From Saccharopolyspora indica (GTDB lineage Bacteria > Actinomycetota > Actinomycetes > Mycobacteriales > Pseudonocardiaceae): a stretch of 64,000 nucleotides of DNA. The notes under the pieces are model-generated. The model saw nothing but the letters and a program-made list of their open reading frames with translations, had not been told where the DNA came from and searched no databases. Location: assembly GCF_027853965.1 (NCBI RefSeq), contig NZ_JAQGLB010000028.1, forward strand, positions 1 through 64,000, in the 5' to 3' direction. Positions 9,987-18,345 of this stretch are shown piece after piece; position 1 is the stretch's first letter, and every line of letters starts with the position of its first letter. The position numbers were made by a program, and so were the translations under genes.

Positions 9987-10799
9987 TCAGTCGGCCACCC
10001 CGCTCCGACCGCCTGCCAACGCGCGCAGCACGAGCGGCCTGGACATCAGGCCGTGGACGCGTTGGGCGAGCTGGTTGGCGCTGGCTCCGGAGTCGTGCTC
10101 CGCCCGCAACGCATCGACGAGCTCCGCCCGAGCGAGGTCCGCGGCTGCGAGCGCTGCGCGGAGCTGCTCGGCAGCCTCGTCCACGCGTGATGGCGAGGAG
10201 TCGGTCAATCCCTTGACCGGTGATGTCTGGTCAACACCTTGACCACCAGGTGACCCTTCGACGTGCGCGCGGGCGAAGGTCGCCAGGAACCCCCGCAGAG
10301 CTCCGTCGTCCTCCCCCAGCAGCAGCTCGGCCACCTGCGGCACCGCGTGGGGCCAGCTCGCCACGCCGCACAGGGTGAGCAGCGCACGTGCGACTTCAGG
10401 ACCCGGCTCGCACCCGAGGAGCCGGGCGAGGGATTCCATCCGCTTGCGGTAGTGCTCCGCATGGCGCCGATCCGGCCGACCACGCCCGCGCAACCCCTCC
10501 CAGAGCAGCAACCTCAGCATCTGAGGGTGTTCCCGGTGGTAGTCGTACAGGTTGATCACGTAGTCACCGACGTCCCGCGCGGGCAGCGCGACCGTCTCGT
10601 CGAACTCGTCCAGCACCTCGGCCATCACCGCGTCGAACAGCCCGTCCTTGCTGCCGAAGTGCTTGTAGAGCCGTTCCTTGTTGACCCCGGCCTGGTCGGC
10701 GATGCGATCGACCCGCGCACCGGCCACGCCGTGTTCGGCGAACTCCTCGCGGGCCGCGACGAGCAGCGCCTTCCTGGTGCCTGCTGAACTCCGTGCCAC
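9987..10799 (-). CDS. TetR-family repressor with an extra C-terminal domain
   Basis: A 270-residue protein, longer than the usual 190-220. Residues 8-55 are the TetR HTH (VDRIADQAGVNKERLYKHF); 75-183 are the ligand/dimer helices. A linker (about 184-205) leads to a second helical segment (206-263, ELVDALRAEHDSGASANQLAQRV) that resembles a small HTH. It is divergent from an MFS pump with a TetR-like inverted repeat between them, so it very likely represses the pump. The GTG start has AAGGTG upstream. The linker DNA carries two palindromes (see 10203-10244). Confidence 0.85.
   Translation of the reverse strand: MARSSAGTRKALLVAAREEFAEHGVAGARVDRIADQAGVNKERLYKHFGSKDGLFDAVMAEVLDEFDETVALPARDVGDYVINLYDYHREHPQMLRLLLWEGLRGRGRPDRRHAEHYRKRMESLARLLGCEPGPEVARALLTLCGVASWPHAVPQVAELLLGEDDGALRGFLATFARAHVEGSPGGQGVDQTSPVKGLTDSSPSRVDEAAEQLRAALAAADLARAELVDALRAEHDSGASANQLAQRVHGLMSRPLVLRALAGGRSGVAD
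10203..10244. repeat. twin GGTCAA-N4-TTGACC palindromes inside the TetR gene
   Basis: Two copies of GGTCAA-N4-TTGACC (10203-10218 and 10229-10244), centres 26 bp apart, each extending to 7 bp per arm with its own outer pair (C/G in one, T/A in the other). They lie in the linker-coding part of the TetR gene. Spacing and symmetry resemble tandem operators; coding need alone does not explain them. Confidence 0.7.
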
Positions 10800-10820
10800 G
10801 CGATCACCTTAGCACCCAAC

Positions 10821-10838
10821 AAGCCAACCAGTTGGTTT
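10821..10838. promoter_or_regulatory. candidate TetR operator
   Basis: Imperfect inverted repeat AAgCCAAC-CA-GTTGGtTT between the divergent TetR and MFS genes, 7 of 8 positions per arm paired. Placement between the two starts fits autorepression and control of the transporter. Confidence 0.65.
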
Positions 10839-10871
10839 GCATTGAGGGCCGCGAACGAATACGGTCCCGCC

Positions 10872-12083
10872 ATGGCAACAACTGCTCCACAGGTCGTCGG
10901 CAACTCCACCGGGCCGACATCGACCTCCTCCGTCCAGCACGCGCCGCTGGGCCGCAGCCTGGTGGTGTTCGTGCTGACCGCCCTGCTGGCCACCGGCCAG
11001 ATGTACGCGGTGATCCCGCTGATGGGCGAAATGGCATCCGAGTGGAACGTCGACACCGCATCGATGACCTGGCTGGTCAGCGCATTCGGCTTCGGCTACG
11101 CCGGTGGTTTCGTGCTCTTCGGGCCGCTGGCCGATCGCTGCGGCCACCGGCGGATCGTCGTGGCGGGCGTGCTGGCCGCCGCACTCGCGACCGCCCTGGT
11201 GGCCACCGTCCCGGGAATCGCAGCGGCGATCGCCGCACGGGTGCTCCAAGGCCTCATGATCGCCGCGTTCCCGCCGTGCGTCCTGGCCTACATCGCCGAG
11301 CGCTCGGCACCGCAGCACCGCACGGTGAAGACCACCGCGGTCACCACGGCGTTCCTGGCCTCGGCCGTGGTCGCCCAGATCGCCGCCCAGCTCATCGCGG
11401 ATGCGCTCGGCTGGCGGATGGTGTTCACCGCAGGTGCGCTGGCCTTCGCCGTCATGGCACTCGCGCTGCGCACCGCGATGCTGCCCGATCGGCCCGCGCC
11501 CAACAGCTCACCGCTGGACGCGTACCGGGCCGTCCCCGCGCTGCTACGCAGTCCTCGCCTCCGGTTGCTCTACGCCGCCACGCCCGCCGTGTTCGGCTCG
11601 TTCGTCGCCGTCTACACCGGGCTCCAGCTCACCGGCATCGCCGGGAGCCCCCAGGCGCTGCTGACGCTGCGAGCGAGTGCGCTGCCGGTGATGCTGGCGA
11701 TCCCGTTCCTGACCCCGTGGCTGCGGCGGATCACCAGCGCGTTCCGGATCGCGCTCGCCCTGCTGCTCGCCGCCGTGGTCAACCTGTTGACCGCGCTGCT
11801 GGCACCCGGCACCGCCTGGCTCTCGATCCTGCTCATGGCGTTCGTCGCGGGCATCGCCATCGCCGCACCGGCGATGATCGAAACCGTCGGGGCGCGCGCC
11901 GACCGAGCCCGCTCCACGGCGATCTCGCTGTCGACGTTCTGGTTCTTCGTCGGCGCCGGCCTCGGCCCGCTGCTCGCAGGAGCTCTGACCGGCTACGGCT
12001 TCAGCACGCTGCTGCACGTGCTCGCGGCCGCGCTGGCCGGCGGTGCGGTCCTGGTCCTGATCACCGCACGCCGGCACGCCTGA
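10872..12083 (+). CDS. MFS transporter, probable drug efflux
   Basis: A 403-residue major facilitator protein with about 12 transmembrane helices. The helix 2-3 loop motif A variant GPLADRCGHRRIVV (about 90) and the helix 4 region ARVLQGLMIAAFPP support a proton-driven 12-TM exporter of the Bcr/YnfM-like type. The ATG at MATTAPQ is preferred over an upstream TTG because the latter lies in the operator-promoter zone. It is controlled, presumably, by the divergent TetR gene. The substrate cannot be told from sequence. Its stop is 3 nt from that of the converging helicase. Confidence 0.85.
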   Translation: MATTAPQVVGNSTGPTSTSSVQHAPLGRSLVVFVLTALLATGQMYAVIPLMGEMASEWNVDTASMTWLVSAFGFGYAGGFVLFGPLADRCGHRRIVVAGVLAAALATALVATVPGIAAAIAARVLQGLMIAAFPPCVLAYIAERSAPQHRTVKTTAVTTAFLASAVVAQIAAQLIADALGWRMVFTAGALAFAVMALALRTAMLPDRPAPNSSPLDAYRAVPALLRSPRLRLLYAATPAVFGSFVAVYTGLQLTGIAGSPQALLTLRASALPVMLAIPFLTPWLRRITSAFRIALALLLAAVVNLLTALLAPGTAWLSILLMAFVAGIAIAAPAMIETVGARADRARSTAISLSTFWFFVGAGLGPLLAGALTGYGFSTLLHVLAAALAGGAVLVLITARRHA

Positions 12084-12086
12084 GCG

Positions 12087-13862
12087 TCACCAGGAGCGGA
12101 GGGTGGCGATGCGCTCTTCGAGCTGCTCGATCGTGGCCATCGCGGTCGGCGGGCCGCCGCAGGACTTCTGCAGCTCGTTGTAGATCTTGCCGTGCGGCTT
12201 GCGGGTCCGGTGGTGGTGCAGCGAGACCAGGGTGTTCAGCTCCTTGCGGAGCTTCTGCAACCGCTCCTGGACGCTCTGCGGCTTGGCGTTCGCGCGCTGC
12301 TCGGCCTGCTCGGCGGCCTTGGCCGCCTTCGCGTCGGCCTCCCGCTTGGCGACGTCGTCGAGCTGCTGGGACTGCCGCTGCCGCAGCAGCGCCCGCACCT
12401 GGTCGGGTTCCAGCAGACCAGGCAGACCGAGGTAGTCCTGCTCCTCCTCGGAGGTGCTGAAGGCCGCGGTGCCGAACGACGAGCCGTCGTAGATCACCTG
12501 GTCCAGCTCGGCCTCGGCGCCCAGCGAGGTGAACGCCTTCTCCTCCTCGCCGGGCTCGTCCTCCTTGCGGTTGGCCTGGGCGAGCAGCTCGTCGTCCCAG
12601 CCGTCCTTCTCCCGGTGCGGCTTGCCCAGCACGTGGTCGCGCTGGGTCTCCAGCTGGCTGGCCAGCTCCAGCAGCACCGGCACGCTCGGCAGGAAGACGC
12701 TGGCCGTCTCCCCCGGCCGCCGCGACCGCACGAAGCGGCCGATGGCCTGCGCGAAGAACAGCGGGGTCGAGGCGCTGGTGGCGTACACGCCGACGGCCAG
12801 CCGCGGCACGTCGACGCCTTCGCTGACCATCCGGACCGCGACCATCCACCGGTCGTCGGACTCGGAGAACTCGGCGATCCGCCCGGACGCCTGCGGGTCG
12901 TCGGAGAGCACCACCACCGGCTCGGTGCCGGTGATCTGCAGCAATGCCTTGGCGTAGGCCTTGGCGGTGACGTGGTCGGTGGCGATCACCAGACCGCCGG
13001 CGTCGGGCATGCCGCCCTTGCGCAGCTGCGCCAACCGCGTGTCCGCGGCCCGCAGCACCGCCGGGATCCAGTCGCCCGACGGGTCCAGGGCGGTGCGCCA
13101 GGCCCGGGCGGTCTGCTCGGCCGTCAGCGGCTCGCCGAGGCGGGCGCTGAACTCGTCGCCCGCACTGGTGCGCCACCGGGCCTCACCGGAGTAGGCCAGG
13201 AAGACCACCGGCCGGACCACGCCGTCGTTGAGCGCGTCGGAGTAGCCGTAGGAGTGGTCGGGGCGGCTGCGCAGCGAGCCGTCGGCGTCGGGCTCGTAGC
13301 CGATGAACGGGATCGGCGAGTCGTCGCTGCGGAACGGCGTACCGGTCAGCGACAGCCGCCGCACGGCGGGCGTGAAGGCCTCCCGGATCGCATCGCCCCA
13401 GGACTTCGCGTCACCGGCGTGGTGCACCTCGTCGAGGATCACCAGCGTCTTGCGGCGCTCGGTGCGCACCCGGTGCAGGGCCTCGTGCGCCGCGACCTGC
13501 GCGTAGGTGACGACGACGCCCTGGTAGTCGCTGGAGGTGATGCCGTCGGCGTTGCGGAAGTTCGGGTCCAGCGCGATGCCCGCGCCGGCGGCCGCTAACG
13601 CCCACTGGTGCTTCAGGTGCTCGGTCGGCGCGACGACGGTCACCGCCTCGACCGTGCGGTCGGCCAGCAGCTCCGCGGCGATCCGGAGTCCGAAGGTGGT
13701 CTTGCCCGCGCCCGGCGTCGCCACGGCCAGGAAGTCCTGCGGCCTGGTCGACAGGTACTTGGTGAGCGCTCTGCGCTGCCACGCGCGGAGCGGTCGGGAA
13801 GCAGTCTGCGGGGCTTCGCTGAGCACTGATCGGACGGGATTGTCGAGTTGCGCTTCGGACAC
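12087..13862 (-). CDS. superfamily 2 DEAD/DEAH-type helicase
   Basis: A 591-residue ATPase of the ResIII/UvrB-like SF2 group. Walker A ATPGAGKTT (48-56), Walker B box DEVHH (144-148), motif III-like SLTGTPFR and motif VI QAIGRFVRSR are all visible, so it should be an active nucleic-acid translocase. After the two RecA domains comes a charged, Ala/Lys/Gln-rich coiled coil (about 480-560) and a short tail. Single-copy genes like this occur widely in actinomycetes, but I know no assigned role; DNA repair is plausible. A GTG start is used. It is convergent with the MFS gene. Confidence 0.85.
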   Translation of the reverse strand: MSEAQLDNPVRSVLSEAPQTASRPLRAWQRRALTKYLSTRPQDFLAVATPGAGKTTFGLRIAAELLADRTVEAVTVVAPTEHLKHQWALAAAGAGIALDPNFRNADGITSSDYQGVVVTYAQVAAHEALHRVRTERRKTLVILDEVHHAGDAKSWGDAIREAFTPAVRRLSLTGTPFRSDDSPIPFIGYEPDADGSLRSRPDHSYGYSDALNDGVVRPVVFLAYSGEARWRTSAGDEFSARLGEPLTAEQTARAWRTALDPSGDWIPAVLRAADTRLAQLRKGGMPDAGGLVIATDHVTAKAYAKALLQITGTEPVVVLSDDPQASGRIAEFSESDDRWMVAVRMVSEGVDVPRLAVGVYATSASTPLFFAQAIGRFVRSRRPGETASVFLPSVPVLLELASQLETQRDHVLGKPHREKDGWDDELLAQANRKEDEPGEEEKAFTSLGAEAELDQVIYDGSSFGTAAFSTSEEEQDYLGLPGLLEPDQVRALLRQRQSQQLDDVAKREADAKAAKAAEQAEQRANAKPQSVQERLQKLRKELNTLVSLHHHRTRKPHGKIYNELQKSCGGPPTAMATIEQLEERIATLRSW

Positions 13863-14081
13863 GCCGGCTCGCCGCTCCTTCCTGGGTCTCCCCTACCTGA
13901 ATGGCGAGGGCGAGTCGCTGCACCGCCCTGCGAACGCCCACTCCGTCATCGGTCGACTCGCTGCGGGCCGCCGTGCAGCTTACCTCCGCGCTTCGATCTC
14001 CACCGGCAAGGCCGTGGAGACGAATGCGACACACCGTTTTTCCGGGTCGACGCTCACCGCCGGGACCGATGCAGCATCCTT

Positions 14082-15227
14082 ATGGGTGCCATGGGTTCGC
14101 CGAGTTCGCCAGACAGCCGGGGGCGCAGTGCAGCCGCCGCACCACGGGACGCCCCGGTGCGACGAGGGCCACTGCGCCTGATCGCGCGCACCCTGGACAA
14201 GGCGTGGTGGGACAACATCTTCTCCGAGTCGGCGGCCGCCGCCTTCTGGCAGACGCTGTCCATGCCGCCGCTGCTGCTCGGGCTGCTGGGCAGCCTGGGC
14301 TTCCTCGGGGACTGGTTCGGCCCGTCGGTCGTCGACGCGGTGCACGACAAGATCCTGGCCTTCTCCCGCACCGTGTTCACGGAGAACGTGGTGCGGGAGA
14401 TCATCGGCCCGACGGTGGGCGACATCCTGACCAAGGGCAAGGGCGAGATCGTCTCGGTGGGCTTCCTGCTGTCGCTGTGGGCGGGTTCGTCGGCGCTGGC
14501 GTCGCTGGTCGACTCGATCACCATGGCCTACAACCAGTACCTGGTGCGCAACAGTGTGTGGCAGCGGATCTTCGCGCTGCTGCTGTACCTGGTGTGCCTG
14601 GTGCTGGCGGTGTTCGGGCTGCCGGTGATCGCGCTCGGCCCGGACTGGCTGCCGACGGTGTTCCCGCGGGACTACCAGGACGACATCGCCTGGCTGATCC
14701 AGATCTTCTACTACCCGGCGACCGCGCTCGGGCTGGTCGTCGCGCTGGCCACGCTGTACAAGGTGGCGGTGCCGCGGAAGCTGCCCTGGCACCGCGGGCT
14801 GCCCGGCGCGCTGCTGGCGATGGTGCTGTTCCTGTGCTCGAGCATCGGCCTGCGGCTCTACATCACGTGGGTGACCGGCACCGGCTACACCTACGGCGCG
14901 CTGGCCACCCCGATCGCGTTCCTGCTGTTCGCGTTCTTCATCGGCTTGGCGATCATCATGGGCGCGCAGTTCAACAACGCGATCCAGGAGATGTACCCGG
15001 CGAAGATGACCCGCCGGGAGCGGCGCCGGTGGCGGCGGCTGGAGATGCGGCGCCTCGAACAGCGCATGCACACCGAAGAGGGCTACCGGGCGTGGCGCAA
15101 CGGCCAGGCGGAGGACACCGCGCCGGAAGAGCGCGAGGAGCCGGTCGACGACGCGGCGGCGCTACCGCGCAACGGCGTGCCGCTGCCGGAACCGCCGCAC
15201 AAGCAGACCGAACCGCGCGGTGGCTGA
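14082..15227 (+). CDS. YihY/virulence factor BrkB family membrane protein
   Basis: A 381-residue protein with about six transmembrane helices and the family signature FSESAAAAFWQTLSMPP near the N-terminus, plus LSLWAGSSALASLVDSI. The C-terminal 70 residues are cytoplasmic, first basic (RRERRRWRRLEMRR) and then acidic and Pro-rich. YihY proteins are often annotated as RNase BN, but this is not supported biochemically; their role is unknown. The start is either this ATG or one three codons later. An equivalent gene (Rv2707) lies between sigA and sigB in M. tuberculosis. Confidence 0.85.
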   Translation: MGAMGSPSSPDSRGRSAAAAPRDAPVRRGPLRLIARTLDKAWWDNIFSESAAAAFWQTLSMPPLLLGLLGSLGFLGDWFGPSVVDAVHDKILAFSRTVFTENVVREIIGPTVGDILTKGKGEIVSVGFLLSLWAGSSALASLVDSITMAYNQYLVRNSVWQRIFALLLYLVCLVLAVFGLPVIALGPDWLPTVFPRDYQDDIAWLIQIFYYPATALGLVVALATLYKVAVPRKLPWHRGLPGALLAMVLFLCSSIGLRLYITWVTGTGYTYGALATPIAFLLFAFFIGLAIIMGAQFNNAIQEMYPAKMTRRERRRWRRLEMRRLEQRMHTEEGYRAWRNGQAEDTAPEEREEPVDDAAALPRNGVPLPEPPHKQTEPRGG

Positions 15228-15252
15228 GGGGCTGCCCGGGGCCACCGCGCGG
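15213..15252. terminator. terminator overlapping the YihY stop codon
   Basis: A perfect 12-bp stem (15213-15224 with 15241-15252) with a 16-nt loop that contains the TGA of the YihY gene. It faces the converging DUF3039 gene and may act for both. Confidence 0.7.
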
Positions 15253-15265
15253 TCGCGGCGCGGAG

Positions 15266-15514
15266 TCAGTCCTTGCCGCCGGGCGGCAGCGAGTTGAAGA
15301 TCTCCTTGCAGTCCGGGCAGACCGGCGAACCCGGCTTCGGCGACTTGGTGACGGGGAACACCTCACCGCACAGCGCCACCACGTGCGTGCCCATGACCGC
15401 GCTCTCGGCGATCTTGTCCTTCTGCACGTAGTGGAACATCTCCGGACGGTCGTCACTGGTCTGATCAGTGGTCTCGGTCCGGGTATCGGTCTCCGGCAGC
15501 GTCATCGTGCTCAT
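15266..15514 (-). CDS. DUF3039 family protein
   Basis: An 82-residue protein. After an unstructured Thr-rich start (MSTMTLPETDT), it contains HYVQKDKIAESAVMG and a C-terminal zinc-ribbon-like part with a single Cys (ALCGEVF) and CPDCKEIF. This is the DUF3039 family; the M. tuberculosis counterpart Rv2708c is likewise between sigA and sigB. The role is unknown. I took the ATG of MSTMTLP; a GTG six codons earlier is possible. It lies 49 bp downstream of DUF3099 on the same strand and may be co-transcribed. Confidence 0.85.
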   Translation of the reverse strand: MSTMTLPETDTRTETTDQTSDDRPEMFHYVQKDKIAESAVMGTHVVALCGEVFPVTKSPKPGSPVCPDCKEIFNSLPPGGKD

Positions 15515-15563
15515 GTCCCAATGATGCCGCACGACCGGCTGGGGCGGTTCCGCCCCGCGCCGG

Positions 15564-15890
15564 TCAGTTCTCGATGACCTGGTGCTCGCGCGATTCCAGC
15601 GCTCGGTGCGAGTGCCGGAACCGGTTCACCTTCTCGCTCCTGCGCACCGGCCGGTCGTTGGCGATGAGCACCGCCATCCACGGCAGCGGGATCGAGATGG
15701 CCAGGATGACCAGTGACAACCACCACAGGTACGGCCACATCTGGAACACCACGGCCGCCAGCACCAGGCACGGAACCCGGCTGGCCATCATGATCGCGTA
15801 CTTGCGGCGACGCAGCGCCTGCTGATCGTCCAAGGACGGCTGGGCCTCGGTGATCAGCACCGGGGAGTCGTCACGATGTGAGCTGTTCAC
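15564..15890 (-). CDS. DUF3099 family small membrane protein
   Basis: A 108-residue protein with two transmembrane helices (about 38-80, ASRVPCLVLAAVVFQMW and WWLSLVILAISIPLPWMAV) followed by a basic tail. The N-terminal LITEAQPSLDDQQALRRRKY is characteristic of DUF3099. GTG start with a GGAGG 7 nt upstream decides the N-terminus; a longer frame upstream lacks a ribosome site. It belongs to the conserved sigA-sigB interval. Confidence 0.83.
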   Translation of the reverse strand: MNSSHRDDSPVLITEAQPSLDDQQALRRRKYAIMMASRVPCLVLAAVVFQMWPYLWWLSLVILAISIPLPWMAVLIANDRPVRRSEKVNRFRHSHRALESREHQVIEN

Positions 15891-16047
15891 GACGCCACCT
15901 CCACTTCCATGCTCCCACTCGATCGCCGCCGCCAACACCCTGGGGGCCGCGCGGAGTTCGGGGCTCCGGCTCCGAGGTTGACCGGCAGGACGCACGCGCG
16001 AAACCTCGACCGGTTAGATTCGGACGGGATCAATTCGTGGAGGTCGA

Positions 16048-16719
16048 ATGCTGTACGCGGTGAGCAAGCGGGTCGTCGGCGCGGTGGCGCGGACGATCTA
16101 CCGGCCGACTGTGATCGACGCGGACAAGGTGCCGACCACCGGTCCGGTGATCCTGGCGCCGAACCACCTCGCCGTGCTCGACAGCTTCATCGTCCCGCTG
16201 GTGCTGCCCCGCCCGGTCGCGTTCCTGGCCAAGGCCGAGTACTTCACGGGCTCCGGTCCCAAGGGCGCGCTGATGAAGTGGCTGTTCAGCACCTGGGGCG
16301 CGATCCCGGTGGACCGGGGCAAGGGGCGCGCCGCGAAGGAGTCGCTGGAAGCCGCGGAGAAGGTGCTGCGCGACGGTGGCGCGTTCGGCATCCACCCGGA
16401 GGGCACCCGCTCCCCCGACGGCCGCCTGTACCGGGGCCGCACCGGCGTCGCGCGGCTCGCGCTGAGCACCGGCGCACCGGTCGTGCCGGTGGCGCTGACC
16501 GGCACCGACAAGCTCCAGCCGCGCGGCAAGAAGATCCCGCGCCTGCACCCGGTCTCGGTGCGCTTCGGCGACCCGCTGGACTTCAACCGCTACTCGGGGC
16601 TGGACAGCTCGCTGCCGGTGCTGCGGTCGATCACCGACGAGATCATGTACGCCATCGCCGAGCTCTCCGACCAGGAGTACGTCGACCGCTACCAGCGCCC
16701 CGGCGCGGCGGCGGCCTGA
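16048..16719 (+). CDS. 1-acyl-sn-glycerol-3-phosphate acyltransferase (PlsC-like)
   Basis: Transfers an acyl chain to lysophosphatidate or a related acceptor in phospholipid synthesis; membrane-associated. The catalytic HX4D is NHLAVLD (H40, D45), the glycerophosphate-binding box is PEGTRS (near 118), and VVPVALTGTD is the fourth block. At 223 residues it is the usual size. ATG preceded by GTGGAGGTC. Convergent with kptA, 7 bp between stops. Actinomycetes have several paralogues, so the exact acceptor is uncertain. Confidence 0.88.
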   Translation: MLYAVSKRVVGAVARTIYRPTVIDADKVPTTGPVILAPNHLAVLDSFIVPLVLPRPVAFLAKAEYFTGSGPKGALMKWLFSTWGAIPVDRGKGRAAKESLEAAEKVLRDGGAFGIHPEGTRSPDGRLYRGRTGVARLALSTGAPVVPVALTGTDKLQPRGKKIPRLHPVSVRFGDPLDFNRYSGLDSSLPVLRSITDEIMYAIAELSDQEYVDRYQRPGAAAA

Positions 16720-16726
16720 GCTGCGC

Positions 16727-17275
16727 TCACGGGGTCCGGAAGTTGATGAAGGACGGTGCGACGTGCGCCGTCAGCCAGACCCCGTTCGCGCTGACCCGGA
16801 ACTCGTGCCCGGCCTCGTGCATCGCACCTGCCCGCACCGCCAGGATCACCGGTCGGCCGCGACGCGCACCCACCCGCTGCGCGGTCTCGCGGTCGGTGGA
16901 GAGGTGGACGTGCTGGCGGCCCATCGGCCGCAACCCCTCCTGCATGATCGCGGCGAGGTTGCGGCCGACGGTGCCGTGGAACAGCAACGCGGGCGGCTCG
17001 GCGACCGGCAGGCCGAGGTCGACCGGGACCGAGTGCCCCTGGCTGGCCCGGATCCGGTCACCGTCGATGACGTAGCGCTGCTTGTCGTTGCTCGCGACGA
17101 CCTCGGCCAGTTCCGCCCGCGAGATCGGGAACCGGTGCGCGGCAGCGGCGGCCAGCAGCACCTCGACGTCCACCCAGCCGTTCGCGTCGAGCTCGACGCC
17201 GATCCGCTCCGGCTGGTGCCTCAGGTGCTTGGCCAGGTACTTCGAGATCCGCACATTCCGCCGCTCGTCCATCAC
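16727..17275 (-). CDS. kptA: RNA 2'-phosphotransferase (Tpt1/KptA family)
   Basis: Transfers a 2'-phosphate from RNA to NAD+, giving ADP-ribose 1'',2''-cyclic phosphate and nicotinamide. The N-terminal winged-helix part begins RISKYLAKHLRHQPE with the GWVDVEVLL block; ASQGHS and FHGTVGRNLAAI and HVHLS are the catalytic-domain motifs with conserved Arg/His residues. Length (182) is normal. Bacteria lack the yeast tRNA-splicing pathway that makes the substrate, so its cellular target is open. The tandem GTG-ATG start carries a leaderless -10 six nt before the GTG. Confidence 0.92.
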   Translation of the reverse strand: MMDERRNVRISKYLAKHLRHQPERIGVELDANGWVDVEVLLAAAAAHRFPISRAELAEVVASNDKQRYVIDGDRIRASQGHSVPVDLGLPVAEPPALLFHGTVGRNLAAIMQEGLRPMGRQHVHLSTDRETAQRVGARRGRPVILAVRAGAMHEAGHEFRVSANGVWLTAHVAPSFINFRTP

Positions 17276-17281
17276 GGGCCA

Positions 17282-17287
17282 ACGCTA
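17282..17287 (-). promoter_or_regulatory. -10 element of a leaderless kptA promoter
   Basis: Minus-strand TAGCGT, 6 nt, then GTG (and ATG next). No Shine-Dalgarno. The transcript probably begins at the GTG. Confidence 0.55.
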
Positions 17288-17322
17288 GCCGCGCGGGCGA
17301 AACGACGTCGACGGCATTTCCG

Positions 17323-17904
17323 TCAGCCCTTGGCGGCCTTGGCGGCCGCCTTCTGCTCCTTCTTCCAGGCCCGGACCTCGCTGAGGGTCTGCTCGTCGAC
17401 GACGTCGGCGATCGACCGGCGCGAGCCGTCCTCGCCGTAGGCACCGGCTGCCTCGCGCCACCCGGACGGCTCGACGCCGCGCTGCTTGCCCAGCAGCGCG
17501 AGGAAGATCCGCGCCTTCTGATCGCCGTAACCGGGCAGCGCCTTGAGCCGCTTGAGGACTTCCTTGCCGTCCGGGTCGCCCTCGGTCCAGATCGCCTCGG
17601 TCCGCCCGTCGTAGTGCTCGACGACGTACTGCGCGAGCGCGTGCACCCGACGTCCCATCGACCCGCCGTAGCGGTGGATGGCGGGCTTCTGCACGCACAG
17701 CTCGACGAACTCGTCCAGATCGGACTCGGCGATCCGGGTGACGCTGAACCCGCCCATCCGCTCGGCGATCTTCTTCGGCCCGGCGAAGGCGATCTCCATC
17801 GCGACCTGCTGATCGAGCAACATCCCGGTGAGCAGGGCGAACGGGTCATCGCTGAGCAGCTTGTCGGCGTCGGCGTCACCGGTGAGGTTGAGCTTCTTCG
17901 GCAT
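17323..17904 (-). CDS. HhH-GPD-type base-excision repair family protein
   Basis: A 193-residue all-alpha protein starting MPKKLNLTGDADADK with MLLDQQVAMEIAFAGP, the family hallmark, and a helix-hairpin-helix KRLKALPGYGDQKARIFLALL (split here for length: KALPGYGDQKA is the hairpin). A catalytic Lys or Asp as in EndoIII/MutY is not obvious, so glycosylase activity is uncertain. The Lys/Ala-rich tail (KKEQKAAAKAAKG) is typical of actinobacterial nucleic-acid proteins. I used the ATG; in-frame GTGs up to 17922 are alternatives. Confidence 0.82.
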   Translation of the reverse strand: MPKKLNLTGDADADKLLSDDPFALLTGMLLDQQVAMEIAFAGPKKIAERMGGFSVTRIAESDLDEFVELCVQKPAIHRYGGSMGRRVHALAQYVVEHYDGRTEAIWTEGDPDGKEVLKRLKALPGYGDQKARIFLALLGKQRGVEPSGWREAAGAYGEDGSRRSIADVVDEQTLSEVRAWKKEQKAAAKAAKG

Positions 17905-17959
17905 GGGCACATCGTCGCACGCCACTCCACGACACCACTTTCGCAAGGAGATTCAGGTT

Positions 17960-17975
17960 TAGCTATTGCTATACT
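17960..17975 (+). promoter_or_regulatory. promoter and candidate operator of the toxin-antitoxin pair
   Basis: TATACT (17970-17975) is a strong -10 ending 7 nt before the toxin GTG, so the mRNA should be leaderless. A TAGC-N4-GCTA palindrome (17960-17971) overlaps it and is a plausible binding site for the Xre antitoxin. Confidence 0.6.
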
Positions 17976-17982
17976 TCAGGCT

Positions 17983-18345
17983 GTGAGCTCCAATGAGTGG
18001 AGCATCTACGTCGTCGACGAAGTCCTCGACTGGATCTACCGTCTCGACGACGAGGCACGTAACCGGGTCACAGAAGCGCTCGATGCGCTTGCTGCCGGAG
18101 GCCCGGGACTCGGCCGCCCACTCGTTGACACGATCACGGGTTCGAGCATCAAGAACCTGAAGGAACTCCGGCCGGGGACAGTACGGATCCTGTTCGCCTT
18201 CGATCCGTGGCGATGCAGCATCTTGTTGGTCGCGGGAGACAAAGCCGGGCAGTGGCAGGCTTGGTATCGCGAGGCGATTCCGATCGCAGAGGAGCGGTAC
18301 GAGCGCTACTTGAAGGAACGTGAAGCCGAGGAGGGGCGGCGATGA
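17983..18345 (+). CDS. HigB/RelE-family toxin
   Basis: A 120-residue protein of the phage-derived Gp49/HigB-like branch of RelE/ParE toxins: VVDEVLDWIYRLDDEARNRV, LKELRPGTVRILFAFDPW and LVAGDKAGQW are the family blocks. Such toxins cleave mRNA on the ribosome. It is followed with a 4-nt overlap (ATGA) by an Xre antitoxin, and the toxin-first order is typical of higBA. The GTG is fixed by the leaderless promoter. Base composition is a little lower in GC than its neighbours, which would fit horizontal origin. Confidence 0.88.
   Translation: MSSNEWSIYVVDEVLDWIYRLDDEARNRVTEALDALAAGGPGLGRPLVDTITGSSIKNLKELRPGTVRILFAFDPWRCSILLVAGDKAGQWQAWYREAIPIAEERYERYLKEREAEEGRR

Noticed and set aside
15541..15556. 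Short GGGGCGG/CCGCCCC hairpin as a DUF3099 terminator
   Set aside because: Stem is 7 bp with an unrealistically small loop; common by chance at this GC content.
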